Assembly: GCF_032854445.1 (NCBI RefSeq)
Contig: NC_088306.1
Span: 9,696,193-9,760,192, forward strand
Direction: 5' to 3'
Source of the DNA: Liolophura sinensis
Taxonomy: Eukaryota > Mollusca > Polyplacophora > Chitonida > Chitonidae
DNA: 64,000 nucleotides
A model generated the notes under the pieces. The model saw nothing but the letters and a program-made list of their open reading frames with translations, ran no database searches and was not told the DNA's origin. Made by a program: the position numbers and the translations under genes. Positions 23,899-35,836 of this stretch are shown here, piece after piece. Every line of letters starts with the position of its first letter. Within the stretch, counting starts at the first letter, position 1.

Positions 23899-23990
23899 AG
23901 AATTCTCGGAGTTTTCAAACTCTGCCACACGCTTTGGAGTTTGCGTGATCGGACAAGTTGTCAGATGGACTTCCGGCAAAGAAATCACTA
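23899..23990 (-). other. CNTROB: Putative non-coding first exon of CNTROB
   Basis: The minus strand has a strong donor (CT|GTAAGTTT) at 23899/23898, 1.4 kb upstream of the acceptor at 22485 and about 350 bp from the TRAPPC1 start. The transcription start cannot be read; the upper limit given is a guess near the ETS motif. Confidence 0.35.
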
Positions 23991-24244
23991 CGCGTTGACA
24001 AAAAAAAAAAAAAAAAAAAATTGAAATGATGCAGTGGTCTCTTTATAACATTTACAAGTATTTTATGACAAAAATGACTGATAAATTTGCCTATACAACT
24101 AATGCACAGAATCTGTTTTTGTCGTGGTTTGGATTTACATTTCTTAGCGGAATTATAGATTCGATAACTGATACGTGAGAAAGAGAACTTCCGGTTTGGG
24201 GGCGAATTGTCAGGATTTATGCTTGTCTTCGTAAAGTCAATACG
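23900..24244. promoter_or_regulatory. Bidirectional CNTROB/TRAPPC1 promoter region
   Basis: This short interval separates the putative CNTROB first exon (minus) from the TRAPPC1 start codon (plus). It contains two copies of ACTTCCGG (23969..23976 and 24187..24194), the ETS-factor core typical of TATA-less housekeeping and bidirectional promoters. A poly(A) run lies at 24000..24020. Promoter function is inferred from position and motifs. Confidence 0.55.
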
Positions 24245-27200
24245 ATGACTGTCTTCAACTTGTATATTTTTGATAGAAATGGCACTTGCCTGTACTATAA
24301 TGAGTGGAATCGCAAGAAGCAACCGGGGATGAGCAAGGACGAGGTGAGAAGCTGATTGAAACCCTGAATGTAGTGTGTTGTTGTTGTAAACCGACGATTG
24401 TCAGTGTCAAACTTTGACTCCGGGGTCCGACTACACTGACTGTTGAGAAATATTTGAATGCCTGGATGTTTTCTTGTGAGATATGATAATTACAATCACA
24501 AAATTAGGGAATTTGGAAATAGAAGCTGCTGTCACGTGGTAGAGTGATATCAATTCATTGAAGAACCAGCTTCTCACAGTGAATATCTGTCTGAGTAGGG
24601 CTCGTTATAAACTAACAGAAACATTACCCTAGTCTTTACAACTGCCAAAAAATTGGAAAGGGAGATGAGGAGTTGTAAGACTAGGTTTGTGTTTACATGT
24701 TGCTGACCGTTTTGAGGTCTTAATGATTAGAGTGTCTGCCTTGAAGTCGGGAGACCGCGGGATCAAATCTGTCACTCCAGAAACATCAGCACTGAGAGGT
24801 TAGAGTAAGGAAACATGACTGGCTGGCCTGGTACCAGTATATGGTAGTGAACACACTGAATGGTACATTAGTATGACAGCTCTAGGCAGTTTTCTAACTG
24901 TCTTGGGCCAACAAAATTGGTATTTGTGAAGTTGAAGTATATGTCACATGGTAGGATGTTGTCAATTTTTTAAATAATCTGCATTTCACAATGAGCATCT
25001 GAGAAGTGGTCTGCAGCCAACAAAGTCATCAATTTTTCAATATTCCCCATTGCTCAGGGCTCCCATTGCTCTGGGGACCCTGGTACCAATAAGCCTTCCA
25101 TCAACAAGACCTATCTTACACCTGTTAAAGATCTCTAATATCCTTGCCAAAGGTTTTTGGTTTGCTCTGGACACTGAGGTAATTTCGTTTCCTCCACCCA
25201 TATATTGGCTAGCAGCCTCCATGGTATTAGTGGGAAACTCTTTTGAAGTGGCATTAAACAACAATTAAGATTATTTTTGGACGCATGACTGATTGCTGGG
25301 ATATTAAACGATTACTGTCTTCATCCTTATATTATCTTTCCACCAATCCACCATATCGAATGTGTCTTTACAGGAGTTCAAGCTGATGTATGGTATGATT
25401 TTTTCCATAAAATCATTTGTGAACAGGATTTCCCCATTGGATATGTATCCTTTGCTGAATGTTTAGTCAATCAGAGAAACTTGCTTGTAGGTCACTTATA
25501 CATCTGGCGTCAAAATGTTTGATATTTGAAGCTCTTCATAAAGACAAAAGTTGAGGTCATCCAATATGATTTAAAATTTTGAAAAGTATTAAATCTCATT
25601 TGTGTAATTTTAAAATATCATGGAAACGGATAAAATACATCAATTAATCATTTATGAGTCTGAGATTATGAATATTTGCATCGTGTTAAGTGATCTTGTG
25701 AAGGCCTGGGCCCAGTTTGAGGTCATCATTTTTATTTTGAGCTCTTAAAAAAGAGTGAGTGACCAAGCAAATTGAGCCCTGTAAATGTATAAATGTGTAT
25801 TTTTGAAAAGGTAAAGCTTTCGTGTGAATGTAAAGCATGGGTTAAATGACATAGAGCTACTACAAACAATTTTTTTTATTTATTGATTTATTAGTGATTG
25901 GTGTTTCATTTAAAATGTTGAAAGTAGACCTACCATTTGTTGTCATGTTTGGTGGAGCGGGGACACAAAGTATTTACATGGTGACTGTGAAAATTGATAG
26001 TGGTTCCATGGAGCATTTACATGTTGAGTGTGGAAATTGATGGAGGTTGAGCCAGCAGGCTGGACCACTATCAGTTTTCACACTCACCATGTAACTACTT
26101 TGTATCCCCCTTCAACCAAACATGATAACAAATTTATTATTCAGAAGAGCTTTAAAGTTTACTAAATTTATGGAAAAAAAATGGGTGGTTGTGTTTTCCT
26201 ATACTACTTCGATGCCTTACACAGGCCCGATGCAAATCATGTCTATTTGTAGCTCATTGCTATCTACGACATCACACAATGACACGCCTCCTCATTTGCA
26301 TTTAGTCCATTCACTTTCCAGCAGTGGTCGAACTTGTGAGTAAAGTGGAATGATTTTTTTTTTTTTTTTTTGATTGGTGTTTTACGCCATACTCAAGAAT
26401 ATTTCACTTATACGACGGCGGCCAGCATTATGGTGGGTGGAAACCGGGCAGAGCCCGGGGGAAACCCACGACCATCCGCAGGTTGCTGGCAGACCTTCCC
26501 ACTTACGGCCGGAGAGGAAGCCAGCATAAGCTGGACTTGAACTCACAGGGACTGCATTGGTGAGAGACTCCTGGGTCATTACGCTGCGCTAACCGACTGA
26601 GCCACGGAGGCCCCAAAATGGAATGATAGTTACTGTGCAAAAAGCAAGTGTCAAGTAGCACTAGAGGTAATATTTACAACAGAAATGCTCAGAGTTTCAG
26701 TGGTATGATTATCACATCGATAGAGATGCCAGTTGTCACTTCTTATTTACTTTACTTCTCCATGTTTATTTTTTAGATGTTTTTGTCTTGTTCACAATCG
26801 CTCTATTCCCAATGATGTCCCTACACTGTCTGCGCTACACAGAAATGAAGTAGGCCTATATTTCACTTTTTTGAATGATCCCATAGCAACTACCATATCG
26901 CGTGTGTGGAAACAAGGTTTTGCCGTATCGAGTGGGTCGGGCACCGATAGGAGGGTAACTGACCAATCAGATAGCAGAGAAACTACTACAGTTACATAGT
27001 GCATTCTGGTATCACTCAGATAACAGACTTTCCGTTAAATTTAACAGATTCATTTTGTCAGTGTATAGTATAGATCATATTTACCATCAGAGATAGGCAA
27101 CCTTGAGATAACGTAAAATGCAAATTTGATCTCCAAACCATAGGTATATAGGTTACCAGCTTCGGCAGAAATACCTCTGCCTCTGAGTTCGCATGGTGTT

Positions 27201-29155
27201 AAGTAGTTAAATGGATACAGAATTGGCACTGATTGGCTGGCTGTGGAGATAAGGGTCCAGCTCCGGTTAACCCTGCAGGCCGAAGCGGCTAGCACGCCAG
27301 CAGGGTGCAATGACCCAGGAGCCTCTCACCAATGTGGTCGCAGTGAGTTCAAGTCCAGCTCATGCTGGCTTCCTCTCCGGCCATATGTAGGAAGGTCTGT
27401 CAGCAACCTGCGGACGGTCCTGGGTTTCCCCCCGGTTTCCTCCCACCATAAAGCTAGCTGCGGTCGTATAAGTGAAATATTCTTGAATACGACGTAAAAC
27501 ACCAATCTGGTACTCATAAGTCTTGTATGAGAGCACATTTGGTCACTCGGTTATCAAAGGCCAATCATGCTTTGAGATCTGACATTTGTTTTAAACAATG
27601 ACTTTGCTATTGTATCATGTTTATGTATGGATTTACAACCTGCCACCAACTTGTCAGAGTTGTCCTTGACTGTGTATTAGGAGGGAAGGATTCATGAATT
27701 TGAGGACGAGTCAGTACAAACTACATTTCTATGAGACACCAAGTGGACTGAAATTCATTATGAACACAGACCTTAATGCTGGGAACTGTAGAGATGTGCT
27801 TCATCAAATTTATAGCACAGTAAGTAAAAGTATGCCGTCACATCTGTGTTAGTGATTACCATTGGTTGTTGGCTGACATGTCACCATCTTGACCAATGAG
27901 GTCACGTGTTCCAATCCAGCTCTGGCTGTTTCATCTGCAAGTTTCAGTCAGGAGGTTTGTCGGGTACCAGGTGAAAGTCAGTGGTTTACTTTGGGCACTC
28001 AGGTTTACTTATCATGGTCATACAAGTGAAGAATTCTTGAGCAAGGTGTGAAATATCAAATACATTAATAAATATTATAGGTTCTTATAATGTACGTAAG
28101 TTAGAAGGTCTGTCAGCAACCTGCGGATGGTCGTGGGTTCTCCCCGAGCCATGCCCACCCACCATAATGCTGGCCGCCGTCGTATAAGTGAAATATTCTT
28201 GAGTACAGCGTAAAACACCAATCAAATAAATAAATAAATAAATCTTATAATGTAGGCTATCAAGCATAAAGATGTAGGTCAGCTGTAATGATTTCATCGG
28301 TTATTGAGAATTCCTCAGTAATGAGGAAACAAGGCCATCCTTGGAAAAATTGTTTTAATTCTCGTTGCCTGACGTCATCTGAAAGAATAGTGTTGGTTTA
28401 TACATGTAGGGAATTGTTTGTTTTTTTTTTTTTTTTGCTTTTCTGGCTAATGAAAAAGACAGGAATTTTAAGTGAACAGTTGAAATTTGAGAGAAAAATC
28501 TAAAATAAAAGATGTTAAGAGTAGGGCAACACTAAGTTGAAAGGTCAGTATTTACATATTTTTTAGTGATGGCCGAAAGTATTTATGGCCGTGTAATAAA
28601 CTGTACACTAGAACTTGAGTGGTCCTTGAACTCATTACAGATTTCTGTTTTGTAACATTTTGTTTATTCACAACCATGACAAGCATAATAATATTAACCA
28701 AATGTACTACATTGAGTGTATTTAAGGGTAATTATTGAGTTATAGGTTTTTAATTTCAAGGCGTCTTTACCGTTAAACTTATTGTAAAGTGTATCTTAAA
28801 ATTTTAGACATGGTTTCAATATTTAGTTTATTCCTAGGTTATTGTTGCGGGTAATTCACTCATACTGCTGTACCATTTGTATTTTAATGTCTAACTTGTA
28901 TGAATCTGAATGCCCACTGCAGCAAGTGATTGGATTTCTCATACTGTTCTCATAACTTTGTGCTTTTGCTTGTTTTGAAATTAATGGTTTCTTCAGTTTG
29001 TTCTCTTCTTTTTTTGTCATTTTCAGATCTTTGTGGAGTATGTTGTGAAGAACCCATTATGTGCATTGGGAGAGCCCATTGCTAGTGAACTGTTCAAACA
29101 AAAGCTGGATGACTACATTAGAGGATTACCTGTCTTTGCTTCCAAAGTGTCATAG
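24245..29155 (+). CDS. TRAPPC1: Trafficking protein particle complex subunit 1 (TRAPPC1), complete
   Basis: Four exons: 24245-24343, 25374-25444, 27681-27819, 29027-29155; all GT..AG, phases agree, stop TAG at 29153..29155. The 145-residue product equals the usual TRAPPC1 length. It opens with [21 protein letters not shown] and carries [35 protein letters not shown] and EYVVKNPLC, the conserved blocks of the longin-like Bet5/TRAPPC1 fold (five-stranded sheet with flanking helices). TRAPPC1 is a core subunit of the TRAPP complexes that act as guanine exchange factor for Rab1/Ypt1 in ER-Golgi traffic and autophagy. Introns hold a family-2 SINE piece (24708..24870), a foldback element (25930..26140), a full SINE (26352..26614) and further SINEs. 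An AATAAA lies at 29720, too far downstream to assign confidently. Confidence 0.96.
24708..24870 (+). mobile_element. SINE family 2, head portion, in TRAPPC1 intron 1
   Basis: Shares TTAATGATTAGAGTGTCTGCC and AGCACTGAGAGGTTAGAG with the copy at 56884..57206. Confidence 0.65.
25930..26140. mobile_element. Foldback (hairpin) element in TRAPPC1 intron 2
   Basis: The left arm (CCATTTGTTGTCATGTTTGG, then ACACAAAGTATTTACATGGT) is the reverse complement of the right arm (ACCATGTAACTACTTTGTAT, CCAAACATGATAACAAATTT), about 73 bp each. Confidence 0.85.
26352..26614 (-). mobile_element. SINE family 1, full length, young poly(A) subfamily, in TRAPPC1 intron 2
   Basis: Poly(T) then GATTGGTGTTTTACGCC to GCCACGGAGGCCCC, with GTGGGTGG diagnostic and a short target duplication TGGAATGA. 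Confidence 0.95.
27275..27513 (+). mobile_element. SINE family 1, near full length, in TRAPPC1 intron 2
   Basis: Starts in the tRNA-like head (GCGGCTAGCACGCCAGC), has the B box GAGTTCAAGTCC, ends ACACCAATC; tail lost. It ends about 170 bp before exon 3. Confidence 0.9.
27860..28078 (+). mobile_element. Diverged SINE-like element
   Basis: Same order of blocks as family 1 (ACCAATGAGGTC, then TTCCAATCCAGCTCTGGC, then CATACAAGTGAAGAATTCTTG) but much altered; an old copy or sister family. Confidence 0.55.
28105..28243 (+). mobile_element. SINE family 1, 5'-truncated, in TRAPPC1 intron 3
   Basis: From AGGTCTGTCAGCAACCTGCG to (AAAT)n. Confidence 0.92.
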
Positions 29156-30074
29156 TCTATACCTGTTATACTACATTTATTGAAGATGTAATACATGTAT
29201 GAAGATTGTGACAACTGACTCAAAACTTTTCAATGCTGTCATTGCATGTGATGCCAGTTGTCGGTACCATTATGAATGGGTCTGTCACTACAAGGTGTGT
29301 TCGCTGAGAGGTTTAACCAGTAAACATAATGTTCCAGATCACCAGGACAGTCCCAATCCATCATATTTACAGTGCTTTATCATATGAATTCCATGCTAGA
29401 GACACGAACCATCCCACCCAGTCAAAGTTAACTGACTTAGAGGTCCGGTCAGACCTCTAACTGGTCTGTAGCAATCAGGCACTAATTGCCAGTTGCGGCA
29501 CTGATAGCTAATTTTGCCACCAGGACTGCTAATTTTGCTACCAAGACATAGTGACACACTTGTGAATCAAGCCAAGTGTAGTTGTGATAGAAAACTTCAG
29601 GTATGCCTGGTGCGGGTCCATTTCAAGCCTGGGGCAGGACATTTGTGGATTCCCCTTTATCACTGTGCATGGAATCTTGGTGAGACTTCGCAATCGATGA
29701 TGCTTGTGTGAGAGATGTGAATAAACTGGCAGAGCTAAGAGGAAAGCAGACAGAGTTCAGAAGAAACCAGCCAGTGGCAGGAGAAAGCTAGTCAGAACTT
29801 GGAGGAAACTAACAAAACTGGGTGCAACAGAACTGGGAGAGAACCACCCAGAACTGGGAGAGAACCAGCCAGAACTGGGAAACAGCCAGCAGAGCAGCAG
29901 CAAGTATTTTTTGGTGGACTCTCTAAGCTCAGTGAAGAGTCACTCAGGTTTTACGAAGCAGCAGAACTTGTGTCCGTTATTTGTCATGGGCATTTTAGGA
30001 TTGGCAGGAAAGACCTTCAAAAGTGTGATATTAATAGCCTTTTTATAGGTGTATTCTTATTCCACAGTCAGAAC

Positions 30075-30273
30075 AATGAAACAGGAACCTCTCACCAATA
30101 TGGTGGCTGTGAGTTCAAGTCCAGCACATGCTGGTGTCCTCCCCAATTTGTACATAGGATGGTCTGTCAGCAACCTTTGGATGGGCATGGGTATTGTCCC
30201 ACCATATTGCTTACCACCACCCTATGAATGAAATATTCTTGAGTGTAAAGCAGTTATCCAATAAATAAATAAA
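30075..30273 (+). mobile_element. SINE family 1, diverged
   Basis: From AAACAGGAACCTCTCACC to CCAATAAATAAATAAA. Confidence 0.88.
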
Positions 30274-32093
30274 ATACTGTATGTAAGTAGTGCCATAATC
30301 AAGATATTGTTTCTTTCATGTTACAAGCCCTTTATAACAAAAGAGAGTTGATAGGTGTTTTTTTTTTTTGCCGCAGAAGGGAAGAACAATCGTAGAATCC
30401 TGTTCAAATGATCGATCACAAGTAAACTTCCTCAACATTGATCAGAACACATTTTCTACGGGATAATTTAATGCTAGCATTTTCTGGTCCTGTAAAGAGG
30501 GGGCGAGCATGTGAAAATATAACCGAAACCCTGTCCAGCTGATACTTTTGACATTTAGGTGATTCTTCCTTTGTGTGAAGGATCAACTATTATACTCTGT
30601 CTTCTGCTCATCATTCAATGTACATGCTTGTCTAAAAGTATGAAGAGTGTAAGAATCTAAGTGAACCTTAGCTCAGATAACCGGCTTTGACCGAAACATT
30701 TATACATGAGGGAGAGGAGAGCCAAAATCATGTTGTGTTGCATGAAGATTAGAGGATGGAACATATCAGCTTTGTATGTGAACTTTCCTGTGCCCATTTA
30801 GAAATGAACCGGTCCTGTCTAGTGTCACATCTATTGCTCCGACTTCACAAAAATGTATCAGTGAACAGATACAGTTTCTATCCACCAAAGTTTTCTCAGC
30901 ATCTCGCCGTGATGATCTCAATGACAATTCAGGAAATTATACCAATATATTCCCAGCTTCCTTAGCATAGTTTTGACGGGGAGAAAAGGTATCTACACTC
31001 CTGACTAACCTCTTTTTTTTTTTAAATTTTGGGATCTCCCGAACGGTATCTTCCCATGCCGCCAGAAGGGGTTCATGTGGGGGCCTCTGATACATATGAA
31101 ATGAGAGTAATAAAATGGTGAAGGCCAGCATAAAAGGGACTCTGCTGGGGATTCTTTGATAACGCAGGTTTAACACAAAAAAATCTTCCGTTTTGATCAT
31201 TTTCTGCAGATATTATGGTGTAAGGTCTCAATTTGTCACCGTGATTATACCATTCCATGACTGAATTATTTTAATTCACAAAAATAAACTATGGGATTCA
31301 AGCAAGTGGGTTATAGCCTGAGCAACTTGTCCCTGGAGGTATAGGCCTGTGTCCAAGCTTTGTCAGTGTTTGTAAACATTGGCGCCGGTTATAACCAAAG
31401 CCACACAATTCTCAGCAATTGAGTTTAGCGAGATTAGGTATGTTTTAAAGGTAGCCCTAATGCGTGGCGAAAAGAATTGGATCACGGAGAATTCTATATC
31501 TTGCCGTCGAAAGACGATGACAGCTGCTGTGTTTACAAGATTTCGTTGAACATTGTACAATTATTATGCCACATATTGAGCAGTTAATTTGAAATCTCAA
31601 CTCCCTAGGGAAACACAAGGATAATGGTCATCGGTTCAGCAAATTATGCGCCCCCCCCCCCCTCCAAAAAAAAAAATATGGCAACACTATTTTGCAAGTA
31701 TCCAAATGGATACGGTTGAAAACACCTCAGAGATTTTTCGATCCACTGGTATATCGAATACGTATACCGGTCGAAGCGTTATAAGGCCGGCTTTGGTCAT
31801 CAATGGGAGAGGAAATTGTTAGCCAAAAAGTCGGCTGTGATCGTTTAATATTGGGTAAGGTCTAGTTCACGGCCGAGAAGCAATCCATATTGGGTAAGGT
31901 CTAGTTCACGGCCGAGTAAAATATGTATTTGGGAACAGAGCCTTCGGCAACGAAAATACGGTAAAACACATAGGCAAAAGTGAAGTGAATTACATTCGCC
32001 ACGACTAAGTCTCATTCCGTGGCGTATGCAAGTGGTGATTCTATAATATCTCGCTTTCTGAGCCCTACTCACGGACGTGCAGCTATTATTTTG

Positions 32094-32440
32094 AGTGAGG
32101 GAGTGCTTGGGGTTTAACGTTGTACTCAACAATTTTTCAGTCATATAACGACGAAGGAATCGTTAAGGTGTAGGCCTATGTAATGTGTCTCCTTGTTGCA
32201 GGACGAATTTCCACCGCTCTTTTATCTAGTGCTGCTTCACTGAGACGACTTACCAGAGGCAAGTAAACCGCACCGGCCGAGCCATTATACTGATACGGGT
32301 CAACCAGTCGTTGCACTGTCCCCTTCATGCTGAACGCCAAATGGGGAAGTTACAACTTCCATTTTTAAGGTCTTAGGTGTGACTCGGCCCAGGATCGACC
32401 CTGGAACTACCGCTCCCGAAGCGGACGAAGCTCTTCTGGG
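32094..32440 (-). mobile_element. SINE family 2, near full length
   Basis: From GAGGGAGTGCTTGGGGTTTA through GGACGAATTTCCACCGCTC to CTACCGCTCCCGAAGCGGAC. Confidence 0.85.
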
Positions 32441-33610
32441 AAACATTCTTATAGGTCAAATATGATTGGCCCCGGACTCAAATTATGTTGACTCGCGGCA
32501 CATGCGCGCATGTGTGATATAATTTTACATGATGTCAGATTCTCAATAGACGTGAACGTGATTGACGTACCAGTTTAGGTCAATCGGTTAGACGGCATCA
32601 CGCGGTGAGTAGCTGAAAAACAGACCTTATTTTCGAATTCGACTGAGATTTTCTGAGGAAATATTGATGATCAGTGTCAGTAGTTGCAAAAGGTGGATAA
32701 ATGTCTTAGTTTGCGGACAGACCGTGTGTTATAAAGTGGATTTGGACGTTAAGCATTGCGTATGCAGCGAGACCTTACGATGGTGTAGATGAATACAGAT
32801 ACAATGTCATGGTCGGGTGCACACGTCAAAGGATGGCAGTGGTCTCCACATATCGGTAAATATATGCCGTCCTTAAGACTGGATTTTCGAAAATTGTATG
32901 TCTTGCAAGAGCGTCCGTCACCTGTATAAAGAGAGTGACATTTCAAACGGTCGGCAAAAAACAAAATATTAAATGAAGTAAAATTTGGCTTCAGTAAAAA
33001 CACACAAAAAGAGTTCGGTCAGGGCTTTTCGAAGGGTCGGTCGCGTAACATCAAACATATAATGTGTTAATTTTGGCCTAATAGACACTAATGGACCAAT
33101 CAGCTGGCTTCTTGTTTTAAGACGAGGTGAAGTTTGGATCATACTCGTTTTTACAATGTAACGTTTTCAGGAACGTTTTGGTGCAAATTTCAGCTCGTAC
33201 CATATTGCGTGTACATGTGGACTGCACCAAAAATAGAAATAATACCAATGTATAACTCAGTATTGTGTACATAAAATATGGTCAAATAATATATCATTAT
33301 TGAAAGTGATTACAAATGTATGGAGGTGTTTTTGTCTTTTTGTTCTCAAGGTTATTATCTCACAGTATAGATAAAGTCATATTTTGCATGGCATTTTATA
33401 ATGAAGGAAAACAACAGCTTGTAGAAATAAAGGAACTTGGCCCATATTTATCCAGCCTCTTGAGACTTGAGAAAAAAATTCAAACAACTACAGTTAAAAT
33501 TTTTCGCTTAAGGAGGCTTAAAATTTGTACACTGATTCTTGACTGCGGAACAATATTCTAACCACAATTTGAGTTATTTCCTGTACTGAGTTTGGCTTTC
33601 TAAGCACCTG

Positions 33611-33672
33611 TCGTCATATGACTGAAAATTTGTTGAGTAGGATGTTAAACCCCAAGCACTCACTCACTCACT
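33611..33672 (+). mobile_element. SINE family 2 3' end with 11-bp target duplications
   Basis: TCGTCATATGACTGAAAATT through GTTAAACCCCAAGCACTCAC. Bounded by CTAAGCACCTG on both sides (33600..33610 and 33673..33683), so it is a 5'-truncated insertion. Confidence 0.92.
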
Positions 33673-35027
33673 CTAAGCACCTGAAATTTATCACTTAACT
33701 CTTCAGATGCTTGATAAATACGAGGTCTGGCCTTGTTTATCCTTTTGGCTTCATTAATGCCTTAATGCTGTAAATGAACACACAAACAGCTCAACTTGTA
33801 CAGCAGTTACAAGTTGATAATTTTTTTCAGCGGCAACGCTTAAATACAGACAAATGCTGTCCAAATGAAGCACTTGACACAGACACTGTGACAAAGCATG
33901 TGTATCATTTGCTAATTTCTGCAATAATTTTTATTTAAAATGGTCAATAGCTTTAGTACACAACAGTACATGATTTTTGGCGATGATAAAAGACAGGCAG
34001 CATGGTTGGAGGTAAAAATTAAGACATCAAGTTACAGACATGATTAAAAAAGCTGTCATCACATCAGTTCAAATTTATTCTTAAAAATTTTAATTTCATT
34101 CTTGCATTATTACGATCATTCAATATCATCCCCTGATCAAAATCGATCAGACTGTCAGGTTAAAAACAATGTCAACATTATAATTACTGCACAGTTACTT
34201 TTCAAATTAACTCGTTAAGTATGTGATTAGATTATGTCAGCTCACTAATACTGGGACTTATTGCACTATAATGCCAGGTTAAAGTTTGACAGGCGAGAAG
34301 ATGGTAGAAGGATAAAGCTGTCACAATTTTACCTCTTACAGCCTTAAAATAGGACTTCTGTCAAACATTCCAAAGTTGAAAAGTGCCCCTGGTTCCAGGG
34401 CTACAACCTAAAGGCCTAAACATGCCTATTTAATTCTTGTCCCTCTGCCATTTCACATGTAGTTGTAAACAAGTAAAACTGATTCGAGTGGTGCAGCTAC
34501 AAGGCTTAGAATGCAAAACCTGATCAAGTGTGTCGTAGGATACATGTATTTTGCTCCTCCGCAGAGAAAAGTTGTATTTAATTTGGTACCTTGCCTAAAC
34601 TGAACTCCTTTCCACCAGCTGTGCAGAAGAATATGGGACAAAAAAGAAAATAGTTTGAAAACTTTCAGAAAATGGAGATAGAGCAAAAGTGTAATTAGCT
34701 TATTTCTCTTTTCCCTATGTGTACAATGTACAATGTACAATGACAGTTGTGACTGCATACATTGCATTATTGAAGAAATTGCTTACAAAATATACTTCTT
34801 CGAAGACTTTTAAAATAGTAGAAAATATGCAGCATTGTAACTCTTATTTCTGCACCATGCGAGTCATGTTAACATAATAATGTAGTAAGTTTATGTTAGT
34901 AATTTGAGATGCAAGGTGAATGATGTACTTACTATAAATGACATAAACTTTTGACCTCAAAAATGTATTTTAGTTACAAATGTCATGAAATTTTATTTTT
35001 GACTATTTGTGCTATTTTTTGATAGCA

Positions 35028-35592
35028 GTGGAGACAAACATAAAAATGAAAAGTTCAGATGAAAGTCTGCAAAAAGTTATTCCTAAATTTGGTCTTCAAT
35101 ATTTTTTTTCTGACTTTTCCTTAAGAGGAAAAAAAGATAATTTGTATGGTGGGTATTTGGGACCACCTTTGGTATTTATAGTCTTTGTTTGATAATGTCA
35201 TTAATGAGGATGTAACACAAGTTTAATAAATATTTTTGCACTAGAATTTGTTCTTTTCAGCTAACATATATTAAACCTCAGTTTGGATCATATTTATATT
35301 GTTAACATGTTCATAAATATTATCATAATTTAGTTTAAATGCATATGTTTTGATATAAGCAACAAATTTACATTCAAATAAATTTATTAGACAAGCATCA
35401 CATTCTTATTTAGAACATTATTATGCAACAACGATAAATACCAAAAGTTGGTCCCAAGCACCCAACATACAAAAATATTTTCAAATACCTTTTTCTCTTG
35501 AATAAAAAAATATTAAAGATCATATTGGCAGAAAAGATTTGATGCTCTATCATCTGATTTTAGCATCATTTTTATGTTTTCTTCTCCTTTAA
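35028..35592. mobile_element. Inverted-repeat element, family B-like
   Basis: Nearly the same sequence as 48202..48774 over its full length; right end TTTTCTTCTCCTTTAA, left end GGAGACAAACATAAAAATG. Its interior differs from 6002..6584 but the ends are alike. Confidence 0.85.
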
Positions 35593-35836
35593 GGTCAAAG
35601 GTCTTTTGCTACCTAACTTATCAAGTGTATTAATTGCATTTAACTTGGTTAACTTTGCCTCGGAAAAAAATGAAACACTGTAAGACTGTATAACAGAGCA
35701 TGCAAGCCTACACCTGGGCCTATGACTAGCATCACCTTAACGAGAACTCATGTGATAACAGTACACCGGTATACATTAATTTCTCAATATACACAGATGC
35801 TAATTAAGTTAATCACAAACATTTCTTAACAGTCTT

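Larger units (their letters stand above)
29156..35836. other. Intergenic, TRAPPC1 to AKR
   Basis: Holds a Gly/Arg-type tandem stretch at 29740..29905 (AACTGGGAGAGAACCA repeats), SINEs at 30075, 32094 and 33611, a 42-bp duplication near 31850..31920 (GGTCTAGTTCACGGCCGAG twice), and the element at 35028. No supportable gene; open frames up to about 140 codons look random or repeat-derived. Confidence 0.7.

Noticed and set aside
23915..24322. 135-codon minus ORF over the bidirectional promoter
   Set aside because: Overlaps TRAPPC1 exon 1 in antisense and includes a poly-Phe from the A-run; shadow frame.
29799..30227. 142-codon plus ORF with GREPxRTG repeats
   Set aside because: First part is a short tandem repeat, last part is SINE sequence.
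33316..33561. 81-codon plus ORF MYGGVFVFLFSRLL
   Set aside because: No family resemblance, no upstream promoter or splice partner seen.
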